Below, one piece after another: positions 21,143-33,858 of a DNA stretch of 64,000 nt (the first letter of the stretch is position 1; each line of letters starts with the position of its first letter). This stretch comes from Trichomonas vaginalis G3 (Eukaryota; Parabasalia; Trichomonadida; Trichomonadidae): NCBI RefSeq assembly GCF_026262505.1, contig NC_067207.1, forward strand, positions 3,232,252 through 3,296,251, in the 5' to 3' direction. The notes under the pieces are model-generated. The model searched no databases, was not told where the DNA came from, and saw only the letters and a program-made list of their open reading frames with translations. The position numbers and the translations under genes were made by a program.

Positions 21143-21240
21143 TTAGACGTCCGTAGCACCATGTTTAACTAAGAATTGGACAATTTCTATTGATTTCATT
21201 TTGTTTGCAATGCTAAGAGGACATTCAATGATATCGGGAG
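21143..21240 (-). pseudogene. C-terminal ankyrin fragment
   Basis: Encodes ECPLSIANKMKSIEIVQ then FLVKHGATDV and a stop, which looks like the natural end of an ankyrin protein. Upstream it runs into the minisatellite. Confidence 0.55.
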
Positions 21241-21244
21241 AATT

Positions 21245-22025
21245 TCATAAAACAATGATAAATATGAAAAGAAAGAGAATCCAATAAAGCAATAATAAAT
21301 ATGAAGAGAAAGAGAATTGTATAAAATAGTGATAAATATGAATAGAAAGAGAATTCTATAAAATAATGATAAATATGAAAAGAAAGAGAATTTCATAAAA
21401 TAATGATAAATATGAATAGAAAGAGAATCCAATAAAATAGTGATAAATATGAATAGAAAGAGAATTGTATAAAATAATGATAAATATGGAAAGAAAGAGA
21501 ATTCTATAAAACAATGATAAATATGGAAAGAAAGAGAATGCTATAAAATAATGATAAATATTAAGAGAGAGAGAATAAGTTTCATGTTAACATCAGCACC
21601 ATGCTCAACTAAGAATTGGACAATTTCTATTGAATCCGCATTGATGGCAATACTAAGAGGGCATTCGTAAACATTGAGAGATCATCATAAAACATTGATA
21701 AACATGAATAGAAAGAGAATTCTATAAAACAATGATGAATATGAATAGAAAGAGAATTCTATAAAACAATGATGAATATGAATAGAAAGAGAATTTCATA
21801 AAATAATGATAAATATGGAAAGTAAGCGAATCCAATAAAACAATGACAAATATGAAGAGAAATAGAATTTGATATAACAATGGTAAATATGAAGAGAAAA
21901 AGAATTTTATAAAACAATGATAAATATGAAAAGGAAGAGAATTGTATAAAATAATGATAAATATGAAGAGAAAGAGAATTGTATAAAATAATGATAAATA
22001 TGAAAAGAAAGAGAATGTTATAAAA
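21245..22025. repeat. 37-bp minisatellite array
   Basis: About 18-20 units of the type AATGATAAATATGAAAAGAA continuing AGAGAATTGTATAAAAT, with small variations (ATAG/AAAG, TTCT/TTGT), interrupted once by the ankyrin unit at 21589-21687. On the minus strand most frames stay open and give Phe/Ile/Tyr/Leu-rich peptides. The array ends abruptly near 22,025. Confidence 0.85.
21589..21687 (-). pseudogene. Ankyrin unit embedded in minisatellite
   Basis: Encodes ECPLSIAINADSIEIVQ then FLVEHGADVNMK, one ankyrin repeat, with minisatellite on both sides. It is probably the unit preceding the C-terminal fragment, now separated from it. Confidence 0.55.
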
Positions 22026-22451
22026 AAGAGAGAGAGATTTTCTGAAAAAGTGCTGAATCTAAAATTGAAATCTCTAAACTAGTAAATAAGTACTTTTATA
22101 AGCATCACAAACTCATTTTGTACCCAAAATAGATATATCATCATATCGCACACAGTGATAGTTTACTGAAATATTCATGATATGAGAAATCTCTACATAT
22201 AGTCATTCATTCGATTAAAATTCTGCAAGAATATAAAATATAGAATGAATGGAATATTATTTTATGAGTAACCATATCCTATCTGATTTGGTCGTATTCC
22301 TTTGATTGATGAACTTTTCACAAGAGCTTTTTTGGAGTATAACATAGATCTCTATTCCATTTCTGAGTCATCCTTCTCGTTTATTTCTCTCCATTTTGAA
22401 CAATGAGATATGAAAATTTTTGAAAGGATGTAAACTGAACATTAACTTAGG
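22026..22451. other. Upstream region of the epimerase/reductase gene
   Basis: No gene is seen. The counterpart after 46,280 is entirely different (the array continues there), so a rearrangement or a mis-join lies near 22,025. No clear TCA initiator precedes the ATG. Confidence 0.45.
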
Positions 22452-23828
22452 ATGAGCATAGTTCGCAAATTCCAGGTTTCGCATCTTAAAATCGAAGGAG
22501 TTGATTCCATTGACTCACCAGTTTACCCAGATCACAGAGGCACACTCTACGAAGCATTCCACTGCCTTAAAGCAGATTTCGATTGTTCAGTTGCAGCTGT
22601 CAACAGTTTCTACCCACGTAGACACGTAGTTTATGGCTTGATTTCTATTGACGGCGACGAGATTTTCCATGTTATCCGTGGAAAACTCATCGTTGTTTTG
22701 ATTGATCCGAAGGATCACAAGCTTCACGAAATCGTTGAAGCAGGACCAGGCAAAGTCATCAAGATCCCATCGGGTGTCATTCGTGGCTACCTCGCTCTTG
22801 AGGAAGACGTAATTTACAACATTGTTCGTACATCCGGAAACGGAAACAAGACATGCTACAAGTTCGATGATCCAGAGTTTGGCGTCAAATGGCCAGAATC
22901 TGAGCTCCCATTGACACAAGCTCCTTACGCTCTTCAAGAAAATACAGAACCAAAGCCAAAAGTCGACTTCGCCATCATTGGCTCAACCGGCCAGATGGGC
23001 AGTGCCTTTATTCGCGAAATCGAAGCTCGCGGCATGACCTGGGCTCCAATTCGTGCAAGACTTAATCAACACGAAAGAATACGTAATGAAATCCTCGCCA
23101 TCGACCCACAGGTCTCAGTTATCTGTGCCGCTGGCCTTGGAACACGTCCAAATACCAAGTGGTGCGATGAACATCGCCTTGAAACACTTGATGTCAATGT
23201 TACATGCTATGTTGCCATTTCTAGAATCTGCCGTGATCTTAAGAAGCATTGCACATTCCTTGGAACCGCTGCTTTCTACGCTTACGACGATCAGCATCCA
23301 ATTGGCGGCAAAGGCTTCACAGAAGAAGACGAACCAAACCACCTTCCGAACTACTACTACAAGACACGCCAGCTCTTCGAGAAAATCTTAAAGGAAAGCG
23401 ATTCTTACAAATTCTGCCTTAATCTTCGCGGCCTTTATCCAATTGACCATACACTTAGATCATCGTCATTGGTTAGCAAACTCCTCAAGTTTGAAACGAT
23501 TTACGATATTCCTTCCTCAATTACAGTTCTTAATCAGCTTGTTCCATTGGCCATTGATCTCATGGTCGAAGGAGCAACAGGAAACGTTAACTGGGTTACA
23601 GATGGTACAATTTCTAATGGAGAAATCCTTAAACTCTATAAGGAAATTGTCGACCCAGAATTTACATGGAAAGAAAAGAAACTTACAGCTCAGGAGTCCC
23701 GTGAAATCGGAAACTGCGCTGCTTACGTTGTTCCAGAACGCCTCCTCAAGAGATTTGGAGATAAAGTTCCAAAGACAAGAGATGCTGTTATTGAGGTCTT
23801 CAAGATGATCAAGGCAAACAAGCACTAA
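22452..23828 (+). CDS. RmlC-RmlD fusion: NDP-4-keto-6-deoxyhexose 3,5-epimerase/4-reductase
   Basis: A 458-residue bifunctional sugar-nucleotide enzyme. Residues ~1-165 are an RmlC-type cupin with RRHVVYGL, carrying the expected active-site His, and GDEIFHVIRGKL. Residues ~172-458 are an extended short-chain dehydrogenase of the RmlD type, with the NAD(P) motif GSTGQMG at about 178-184 and an active-site YYYKT (Tyr-x3-Lys). Together they would convert NDP-4-keto-6-deoxyglucose to NDP-rhamnose, a precursor of surface glycans; trichomonad lipoglycan contains rhamnose. The gene is clearly GC-richer than its surroundings, which fits high expression or bacterial origin. The stop overlaps TAATAAA, a trichomonad-style polyadenylation context. 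Confidence 0.9.
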   Translation: MSIVRKFQVSHLKIEGVDSIDSPVYPDHRGTLYEAFHCLKADFDCSVAAVNSFYPRRHVVYGLISIDGDEIFHVIRGKLIVVLIDPKDHKLHEIVEAGPGKVIKIPSGVIRGYLALEEDVIYNIVRTSGNGNKTCYKFDDPEFGVKWPESELPLTQAPYALQENTEPKPKVDFAIIGSTGQMGSAFIREIEARGMTWAPIRARLNQHERIRNEILAIDPQVSVICAAGLGTRPNTKWCDEHRLETLDVNVTCYVAISRICRDLKKHCTFLGTAAFYAYDDQHPIGGKGFTEEDEPNHLPNYYYKTRQLFEKILKESDSYKFCLNLRGLYPIDHTLRSSSLVSKLLKFETIYDIPSSITVLNQLVPLAIDLMVEGATGNVNWVTDGTISNGEILKLYKEIVDPEFTWKEKKLTAQESREIGNCAAYVVPERLLKRFGDKVPKTRDAVIEVFKMIKANKH

Positions 23829-23994
23829 TAAATTGACAGTTTAAAGTTCTTTTAATTTATTAATTTTTTTTATTTTCCAATTTAATTTTTAGAAATTCTT
23901 TTAAAATTAACTTGGTTTCATCAATCTATTGTTTTTGGATAGTAATTATTTTAATAACTTCTAGAAAAATGTAAAATGGAATCAAAATTATCTT

Positions 23995-24345
23995 AGTAGT
24001 ATATGTGAAAGGGTTTAGTGACTTTTTTTGTTACATCTATATATAGACGATGCATTAAAATATATTTATTTATAAATCATTAAAAAAATTAACATTAATT
24101 TTAAAATAATTTATTTTTTTATCTTTTATAAAAGAATCTATATATAGATGATGTCAGATATTCCGCGATTAATTAAACATTGTTTAAATCCTGAATGGGT
24201 TAAACTTCAATTTAAAAATGAAGATTGTGAATTATTAAATGAATATGAAAGCCAAAATAAGCTAATGAGGTATAAATATAATGATAAAGAATATTTAATT
24301 TCATGGAATCAATGGAGTCATAATCAAAGACCTCATAAACGAGAA
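23995..24345. repeat. Left terminal inverted repeat of Polinton copy 1
   Basis: 23995-24198 matches the right end 36042-36243 in inverse order. A further stretch near 24304-24345 matches 36004-36041, so the right repeat is a shortened version. The repeat includes the start of the left-end gene and two TCTATATATAGA palindromes about 100 bp apart. Confidence 0.85.
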
Positions 24346-24738
24346 GAAGAAATTGAAAATAATGAAATGGAAATCATTGATGACATTAAAGAGGATGGAA
24401 TTCCTAAATTTTGTAGAAAAACCTTTAGAACTAAGTTAGGAGCATATAAACGTAGAGTATTAAATCCTGAATATCTTAAACATTTATTTAAAAAGGAAGA
24501 CTGTGAATTATTAAACGTTAATGATTATGAAAATGCTAAATCAAAACTGAGATATAAATATATTGGAAGTGATGAAAGGTGTAAAGATAAAGATAAAGTT
24601 TATACAGTTTCATATAATAACTGGCACACGTTAGGGATTAGAAAACATTTAGGAGATTATGGTAAAAGTTCCGAATTCTTCAAATCTAGTATGTACGAGA
24701 GAATAAAAGAAATTAGAAATAATTATTTTCATGAATAA
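24148..24738 (+). CDS. Polinton left-end gene, two-repeat small protein
   Basis: A 196-residue protein of unknown function, intact here and absent from copy 2, which lacks this end. It consists of two related segments of about 50 residues (about 10-55 and 92-150), each with LNPE, then K-x-EDCELLN, then a KLRYKY-like stretch and an aromatic NxW end. The duplicated module looks like a small DNA- or protein-binding fold. Its first ~30 codons lie inside the terminal repeat, so a shortened version also stands at the right end. Confidence 0.65.
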   Translation: MMSDIPRLIKHCLNPEWVKLQFKNEDCELLNEYESQNKLMRYKYNDKEYLISWNQWSHNQRPHKREEEIENNEMEIIDDIKEDGIPKFCRKTFRTKLGAYKRRVLNPEYLKHLFKKEDCELLNVNDYENAKSKLRYKYIGSDERCKDKDKVYTVSYNNWHTLGIRKHLGDYGKSSEFFKSSMYERIKEIRNNYFHE

Positions 24739-24803
24739 AAAATAAACTTTAAAAATTCATGTCTTACATTTTTTGAATAATTTATTTTTTTATTTTGTAT
24801 GAA

Positions 24804-25906
24804 ATGAGTGTCAAAACTAACGATGTGAAAAAATTAGAATTCACAAACGAGGAAATAATGGATATATTAGAGGAGGCGGGTTATGAAGTTGATAAATATT
24901 ATTTAAGAAATTGTCAAAAATTCGCGGAGTTATTAAATGATTTAGATTATGATGGAAAAATGAATAAAGATGATGTTATAAATTTCTTAATCCTTCATCT
25001 AAGAAAGAAAAACCTAAAGAACCCGATGTTTTCCCTGAATATTATGAAGAACGATTAAAGATGATGAATACGATGAAATTGAAAGACTGGAAAAAATAAG
25101 AGATGAAATAGATGAAAAAATAAGGAATTAAGAGAAGTTGAAAAATATAATGAAAATGAAGTAGAGGATTTAATGAATATCCCAGCTTCGGAATCAGAAG
25201 TTCAGAAATCTCATGAAGAAAGATATAAAAATTATGTCTCAGAATCAACACAAAATTTATTAGATGGTGAAATAGACGAAACACTTTCAGAAGAAGGCAC
25301 AAAATTATTCATAAACATAAGTTACAATTTATTGACGATGGAGATTATCCATGTATATTACTTTCACCTCCTCTTGATTCTGAAAAATTCAAAAAAGCAC
25401 TGAAAAATGTAACATATGCAACAAATACGATTAAGAAGGAAGATCATGATATTTACACAAATTATTATTTAAATAAATGCACAGGTGTTGATAAAGTTTT
25501 TGATTTATTAGATAAAATATCAAAAGAAACAATTGGTACATATAAAATTTTATGTGATTGTGGTTTCATTGTTGAAGATACCAATAATGTTTCATATGAA
25601 AGAACAGCACCGAAGGAAGACGAAGTTGAAAAGTCTATACCATTCGTTATAAGAACAATAAAAGATATGAAAACGTATAAGCATTATATTTATTCATTTA
25701 TTTCAGAAAAAATGGAAGCAACCCATAAAACATCTTCTCATCATTTTATAGCTATTCATACATTCCTTTTCAAAGTTGTGAAATTAAATAAGACAGGAAT
25801 TAGATTTAATGTATCAGGGTACGCATTCTTGAGTAAATTAAAATGTATTCGTCACGTCGCAGATGATAAAAATTTATGTGTTCTTAATTCATTTTATGGA
25901 CTTTAG
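24804..25906 (+). pseudogene. Polinton copy 1: 368-residue-type protein, broken
   Basis: Counterpart of the intact gene at 49858-50964 in copy 2. Broken in about four places. Confidence 0.7.
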
Positions 25907-25988
25907 CCCTGGACTCTCTGAGTCTCAGACTTTAAAAAAATAAAGTTTATTTTTATTTATTTTTTTTAATTTTTTTATTCTTACATAA

Positions 25989-28900
25989 ATGACAAAAAAT
26001 GAAACAGCTAAAATGAATGATAATCAAATTAGAGCAGAAGGTAGAAGGTTATTTAAACGCTTCTATAACATTCCTGATGGTGTTAATCCTAAAACTCGTA
26101 GAAGCTATTTAAATGAAGCAATAGATGCATATGAAGGGTTTGACATTTCATCAGAAAGTGAGAGATTAGCAAGAATGTTAAACGTTAATATTGATTTCTA
26201 TTATTGTGTTCCTCAACCAGAAGACGTAGATATTAACAAGGTAGACTTTCCATTAGTGGATTCAATAATGATAGATCCAGAATTGAAACAGTAAATATTT
26301 TATTAACACAGAGTCCATGTGGAAAACTTCACGCTGACAGAATAACAGACGTTGAAGCACTCACCGGCTATAGAGTTTGTCCATATTGTAAAGAAGAAGT
26401 TTATTCTATCCGTGATGATCCAGAAAGGAAAAACCAAAGAAGATTTTTAAAACATTGTGAGAAATGTAAAGAAAATAATGGAAGATTAATTCAGACGTTC
26501 AATTGCAAAAGACTCAGCAACCATATGCACCACATATTACGAAACAGAAGATATATCAGTGGTTATTAGCTCATAATTTGCAGAAATATTATAAACCAAC
26601 AAGATATTATATTACTTTTGACTTTGAAACATTAGAGACTAAAGAAGAATTACAACTTTCTGAGTGTGCAACTTTGAACGCTTACTTAAAACCATTCATG
26701 GTATCATCAACGGTTAAATTAAACGATAAAACGTATACGAGGAATTTTTGCTTAACTTCAAGTGATTCTTTTATTTCTGACTGGATTGAATTTTTATTTT
26801 CAACCTGTTCATTAGTTGCTAAATCAAATATTGAACAATACGATGAATTATTGAAGCCGCAAACAGTATTAAATGAAAAACAGAAGGAAGCATTTAAAAG
26901 AACTTCTAGATGAGGAATTCAATAAAGTGAATATCATAGGTTTTAATTCGGGAAAGTTTGATTTAAATTTAATTCTTCGTGATTTAAACACTGCAAAATG
27001 GAAAATAAAATCAATGCTGGGTTCTTCTTCACAATTTAAGCAAGTCATTGTAAAGAAAACAAACGTTCCATATGAATTGAGATTTATTGACATCAGAAAT
27101 TATATAGCGGGTGGGACATTAGACCAATTCACTCAAGATTTCGGAAACAATAAAACACGTGTTAAATCCTTTTTCCCTTATCAATTTATCACATGGGAGA
27201 ATTACGAAGAAGAATTATATAAAGTGGAACCATTCACGAAGAATTCATTTTATTCAGCATTAACCCAAGAAACTATATCAGATAGTGATTATCAAATATA
27301 TCTCAATGATGCTAAAAATTTTAAGAATAGATTAGAATATTTTATTCATTATTGCAATAAAGACGTTGAAATTATGATTGACCCAATTGATAAAATTATT
27401 GAAGAAACATTTATTTATAAAATTGACATGCTTCATAATCTTTCTTTATCATCGAATGCATCAATGATTCGTTACGCGTTAGCATATAAGAACTTCAATC
27501 CTAACGAAACATATCCAGAAGAAGAAAATGTGGAATCAAGTTTTGAATTAACGAAAAAGTATTGGAAATATAAAATTGAAGCATATAAGAAACAAGATGA
27601 AAAAGCAGAAAGGAATACTAAAAATAATGTTTCAATGGATGATTTTCAATACTATCACGATTTAATCCTTTCATCTAAATGCAAAATGTGTGGTAAAGCG
27701 TTTACATATGCTAATAAACCAACATTAGATAGAATCGATAATGAAAAACCACATACCAAAGAAAATTGTCAGTTAATGTGTTGTTATTGCAATGTCGTAA
27801 AATCAAATAAAGATGAAGATGTTCAACGTTTAAGAATCAATTTAAGAAATTATACATTAAAAATAATTTACCAATGACTCTAGATTCAGTTGAAGCTTAT
27901 CACATCCTCCGTAATGGAATTACTGGTGGTTTATCAAATGTTCAACATAGAGTAAATCTTAAAGGAATCACGCACATTAATAAACTTTCATATAATCCAG
28001 AAACTAAAACTATATCAAATGAGGACACCACCAACATTATGACTCATTTCGTTGGTGTTGACTTTAATTCATTATATCCTTCATCATTTTCATCTAATCC
28101 TCATGATTTCATTCAATATACTGACCTAAAATGTATATGCCGGGAAGATTGAATGGAGTTATCATTTGTGATACAGCAACAAAGAAAGCAAAAGCACTGG
28201 GAATTATTAAGAAGAAAAATATTTTATTCGTGGCTGAAGTAAAGGGTCACATTGATGAAAAATATATTAATGATTACATAAACTTTTTACCGATAATAAG
28301 AAACTTAGATATTATCACAGATGAAAAAACAATTGGTAGTTTTATGTATAATTACATGAAACAAACAATCTACCAGTTGACCAGAAACAGAAAAATTAAC
28401 TCAGTTAGCATCAAACACACAACCAATATCAACCATTTTCTTCTTATTATCTTTGGTATCTAATCGACAGATTTCATTTTATCATCGATGATATTCAATC
28501 AATTTTAACATTTACTAAAAACACTTGTTTTAATGAATTTGCGAACGAATTTATGAACGAAAGACAAAAGGCTGAATTAGAAGGAAATAAAGGAAAAAGT
28601 TTATTTTGCAAATTTCACTTAATGGATCATATGGTTACGATGCAATGAATACACAAAATTACGCAAAGACTAAAATAATGAATGCACAGAAGGCACGCGT
28701 TGCATGTATGTCAAATAAGTTTAAAAACATAAGAGAAATAGGAGAGGATACGTATCAAGTGATGCTCAAAGATAGATTTATATGATGTGATACATGTTTA
28801 CAAGAGGCATTTTTTACTTTAGATAACGCAAAATACTGGTATTGGTTTTCATTTATGATTTTATGTATAAATGCATGGATGTTAATCGTTTTCATTTCAT

Positions 28901-29437
28901 TGAAGGTGATACTGATTCATCATATTGGGCAATCGCTGGCGACCCAAATCTTCCTAACACTCAAGCATTTCAAGCAATTGTAACCGATAAAAAATTTTAT
29001 GATAAAAAACATTTTCAAATTCGCACCTTTTGATTTCTTCTGTTTTAATGAGAAATTTAAACCTAAATTAAAGAATAAAGCTGAAGAAAAAGCACATGAG
29101 AAGAAGTTATTGGGTTTAGCAATTGAGAAAACAAGGTGATAACATGGTTGCTTTATGTCCTAAGTGTTATACTTCATTCAACGGTTCAATTGATGGAAGT
29201 GATTTTAAAAAGATTGCACAAAAAATGAAAGGAGTTAGTTTACGACAAAATAAACAATTAACACCTAAAATTATTTGGATAAAATAAAATGATAAAGTTA
29301 TTTTCGATGGTCAGAATATTAATTTACAACTTAAAAACGGGTCAATGACTCGCTTAACAATCGGTAAGACTGCATTAACAGGAGCACACACTAAGGCTGT
29401 ATGTTGTGAAAATGGATGTTGTATGCCATTTATTTAA
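25989..29437 (+). pseudogene. Polinton copy 1: DNA polymerase B region, broken
   Basis: Counterpart of the polymerase gene at 51048-54500. The exonuclease, HNH-like and polymerase parts are all recognisable. Broken in about ten places. Confidence 0.8.
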
Positions 29438-29539
29438 TAAAATGCCACAGAAGAGACAAAAGGAACCGTAAATAATGGTTTTGATACTATGATTCAAAGA
29501 GGTGGGCGCCCTTAAAACATTTTTTTTATTTTTTATATA

Positions 29540-31138
29540 ATGAATAGCGTAGATTTAAAATTTGATTGATGATTTAGTACTTAATCAAGAAAATTTGTAT
29601 ATTACGATTTAAAAGCATATCTCCAAAAACATGATAACAATATAACGGGTGATGATGGATTATTATTATTCGTATTATAAAAATGAAGTTTTGAAATATC
29701 ATGATAAAATAATTTCTAAAATTAAAGACAAAATTAAAAATAATGAATATTCAAAGGGAAAAATTAAATCACAACTTAAACGGTTGAAAGATTTCAAAAA
29801 TAAAGTATTAAAAGAAGAAGATATTGATGAATTATATAATTTATATAAATTATAATAATCCTGAGCCGCAAAAACAAAAGGAACAAAACGCCCAGGTCCT
29901 TCAGACCATAAATGAAGCACAAGCTTTAATTTATGATTCATTAGTTAAACCATATTCAGCCCACTTTTAAATAAAGATCAACTTTTGGAATTCATCCTTC
30001 AACATAAACTCGAAGCGGGAAAGTATATCAAACCTTTATATACAGCATATTTAAAACAAATGAATAGAATACATCCAGAATTAATGAAAAAAGGAATGAA
30101 ATCCAAAACTTCATCATCCAAAATCAAAGCAGATAAAATTAAACCACCTGCAATACCAAAACCTCCAACGACAGTACCTGCAATACCAAAACCTCCAACG
30201 ACAGTACCTGCAATACCAAAACCTCCAACGACAGTACCTGCAATACCAAAACCGCCTCCTCCTTCAGTTAATCCTTCATCATTCACTTTATTATATCCAT
30301 TTCAAACATTAAAGAAACAAAAAGATTTTAAAAAGGGTTTCAAGATATTAAATAAACCAATTGACCCGAAAATTCAACCATTAAAAGAAAAATTTAGTCG
30401 CCCTTCATTTGCACCATATCCATATTCATACGAAATCGATCATTTAGAATATTCAAGAGGAAAAGTTACTTATTTATTTGCCATTAACATTAACACTAGA
30501 TATTTATATTGCATTCCGGTGAAAGGGAAAATAGAACAGGAAACAAGAAGAGCTATTCAATACTTACTAGATCATGAAAGAGTAGATAATATCAAGGGTG
30601 ATGATGATAAAGGATTTCAGGCAGCTATGGCTCATTATTTCCCACAAATTAATTTTTACTTTTCATCCTCTCCATATACGTTTCATAATAAAATAGTTGA
30701 TGCGGTAATGAGAACTCTTAGAGATGCGTTAGGGGTTAACGGTCAAATATACTGGGATGGAAATCATGACTCCATCATACAGCAGTTAGTATATTATTAC
30801 AATAATACATGGCATAGAACTATTAACATGAAACCAGTGGAAATGAAAAATGATATTTCAAAAGAATGGGAATATATTAGAAAGCAAATGGAAAGGTTGA
30901 ATGATGTTAAACGTGAACAAATTAATTCGGGGCTCATGAATTTTAAACAAGGGGATAAAGTTTTGATTCATCTCGATTATGGAAAAACTAATAAATCAAT
31001 GACAAAAAGAAGACGAAGATTTGACACAATAGCTGAATTTGTTAGATATATTAACGGCAATGCATTAGTTGAAGTTGACAATAATTAATAGAAATTCCAA
31101 TTTATTTTATTACTCCATTATATTTAAATAATATTTAA
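29540..31138 (+). pseudogene. Polinton copy 1: integrase region, broken
   Basis: Retroviral-type (rve) integrase part, matching 54603-56202. It contains three 30-bp repeats encoding PAIPKPPTTV (30151-30240). Broken in about four places. Confidence 0.75.
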
Positions 31139-31158
31139 TTTTTTTATTTCGTAAGAAA

Positions 31159-31433
31159 ATGAGTAACAACGAAGCAGTCAAGAGTCCAGACGATGAATAT
31201 AAAAAGAAACTAAACAGAATTAAATCAAAAATATGTTATTACAAAAAGAAGCCGCAATGTAGTGGGGTTGAAAACGATAAAGAGAGGAAAGAAATAATCG
31301 AAAAATTAGAAACTTATCGTTCAATCCTTAAACTGAGTGAAGCAAAAATAAAAGAATTTAATAGAATAAATAAATTGATTGGAAGAGATGAATTTAATAA
31401 AGATGAATTTTTAAACTCTATCCAAATTAATTT
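31159..31433 (+). CDS. Polinton copy 1: small coiled-coil gene
   Basis: Counterpart of the 90-residue gene at 56223-56495; most of it is readable. Confidence 0.5.
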
Positions 31434-31731
31434 TTATTTCCTCTTCGACAACATCTCTCTTTCATCATTACCGCATAACCACATTTTCTCAATTTTAGTG
31501 GTTTGTTATTTTTAACATGTTCTTGCATCATTTTATCATTTCCTCCTTGTATGATTCGTGGTAAATTTTGAGCTTGTGGGTATTCATTTATGATAAAAAT
31601 AAAAATTTAAATTATGCCGTTCTAAAGTTTGAGACAACAGTCATTGTGTGACGAGACCTGAAGGTCTTGACATTTTGACAACAGTACAGGAGGAAGGTAG
31701 TTATGAATTATTTTTGCATTAATCCTGCTGT

Positions 31732-32075
31732 GTTGTCAAAATGTCAGTTGTCACCATTTTTAAAAGAAGTTAAATGACCTGGTAGCACATGGTAGCATGG
31801 TAGCACCTCCAGTTCTTCAATAATTAATTATTTTTGAATAACCCATGATGTTGTCAAAATGTCAGTTGTCACCATTTTTAAAAGAAGTTAAATGACCTGG
31901 TAGCACATGGTAGCATGGTAGCACCTCCAGTTCTTAAAAATAAATTATTTTTGAATAACCCATGATGTTGTCAAAATGTCAGTTGTCCCATTTTTAAAAG
32001 AAGTTAAATGACCTGTAGCACATGGTAGCATGGTAGCACCTCCAGTTTCTTCAAAAATAAATAATATTAATGAAC
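31732..32075. repeat. Polinton copy 1: 118-bp tandem repeat, three units
   Basis: Same array as 56801-57154 in copy 2, each unit with a triple GGTAGCA motif. It is followed at about 32129-32200 by the tRNA-like stretch also present in copy 2. Confidence 0.75.
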
Positions 32076-32696
32076 TGGGAAATAAATTTACGTCAAATAT
32101 GCAATTTATAAAATCTTATGTCGACAGGCTACGTAGCACAGTGGTCTAAGGTGTGTTATGGAGGGGTCAGAGTCTGTGATTCGAACCGCGACAGCGCCGT
32201 ATTTTCTTATTTTTTTGTTTGTCTTGTTTGTCGTGAATAAAAAGTGTCATAAAAGTGCTCTATCTTCCACGGGAATAAATAAAAAATTTACTTTATTTCT
32301 TCTTTATTTCTTCTTTTATTCTTTGTTCCCGTGGAAGAAGGGTTTTACTGTTTTTTCTCAGCCGAAATCAATGATTTTTTTATTTTTGGAATCCTTAGCG
32401 AATGAGGAATCTTTTCTCTCGTGGAAGCTTTGACCAAAAATATAATTTAGGTGAAGAGGTGAGATGTCACCCGTTTTTTCACCTGTTTTCTCACCCTAGT
32501 TTATTATAAACGTTTCACATGGTAAACGTTATTTTTTTTAAATTTTGTGAAAACTCAACGGTTTGACACAAGCCCTAAAAATTATTTTACTCAGAATTTT
32601 GTTGCTGAATTCAAATAAAATAATGTTTAGGTGAAGTGGTGAAATCTCACCTCTTTTTTCACCTCTTTTTTCACCTCTTTTTTCACCCCAGTTTTT

Positions 32697-33659
32697 TCAC
32701 AAGCGTTTTACATGAATTGTACGAGTATATTTGAAATCCTAAACAATTTCGTAGCTTCTATTTCTTCTGTCAGTATGTCAAAAGTTTTAACAATACCGAA
32801 AGTCTCTTATATACTTCTTCTTGACATCAGATAGAAGGAAATCTTCTGCTGTTGGATAATTTTATTAAGAAATTCTAACATGTTCATTTATCTTCTGCTG
32901 GCTTTTCTGCTTCTTTCTTTAAGTCTGCATAGTCGTTTCGCATTCTTTCTATCTCTTTGACTGAGTAGTTATATTTCCTAATTGCTGCCTTACATTTTGA
33001 ACATTGCGGGTTCATTTTTGCGTTATATTCTGAAACCTTACCTGCTAGAACAACTAAGGTGTCAATTGCTCTCTTCATCTCAAACATAGCGGGTCTTATC
33101 TGTTCATTCCATACCTTACCTCTTCTATCTTTATCTCTTATCTGCCATACACATTCTGCAACTAATGAAACAAAGTTATCGTAAGTCTTAAACTCCTCAG
33201 ATTATATATGTCAGAAATGTTTTTATATACCATGTCGCAATCTTTGTCCATAACTTTATGGTTGCAATGAAAACCAAGGAATTCATAATTTACTTTACGA
33301 ATGAACTTCTTTATTTCTACTGAGTCAGTTGTTTTGACTTCAATTTCGTCGAATTCAGGAATAGTTAGTTTTTGCTGTTGGATTTCAGGCAATTTGGGTA
33401 AATGGTCAATAATGTCCTGCATTTCATAAAGATACTGTTCATTTGTTTCATCTTTCGCACTACAGTCTAAAGTACTTGTTAAAAGTTCTTGCTTTATCTT
33501 CTGGATTTTTGTTTCGAAAGTATATGAAGAAGGAATGAAGTTTTTCATCTCTACTAACATTGACGTAGGATTCATGACTAACGAGTTTGGTGCTGTTTGT
33601 TGTGGACAGAGTCCGCCGTTCGCGCCTTGAATTGTTGTTGTGCCGATTGTTGAAATCAT
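32697..33659 (-). pseudogene. Polinton copy 1: 321-residue-type protein, broken
   Basis: Counterpart of 57772-58737. Broken in about four places. Flanked by the same GGTGA-box inverted repeats. Confidence 0.7.
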
Positions 33660-33858
33660 ATCTTTTTATAACAAAATAAATAAATAAAAATAAAATTAGC
33701 GTTATTTTTGGTCTTTGTGAAAATTCATGAAAATTCAAGAGGTGAAAAAAAGAGGTGAAAAAACAGGTGACATCTCACCTCTTCACCTAAAATATATTTT
33801 TTGGTGAATTCAATAAAAATAAGCCGCTAAGCGGCAAGGGCAAAGCCCATGAGTTCAT

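Noticed and set aside
21245-22025. The regular 37-bp repeat as a CRISPR array
   Set aside because: The units are contiguous without unique spacers, the genome is eukaryotic and no cas genes are present. It is a minisatellite.
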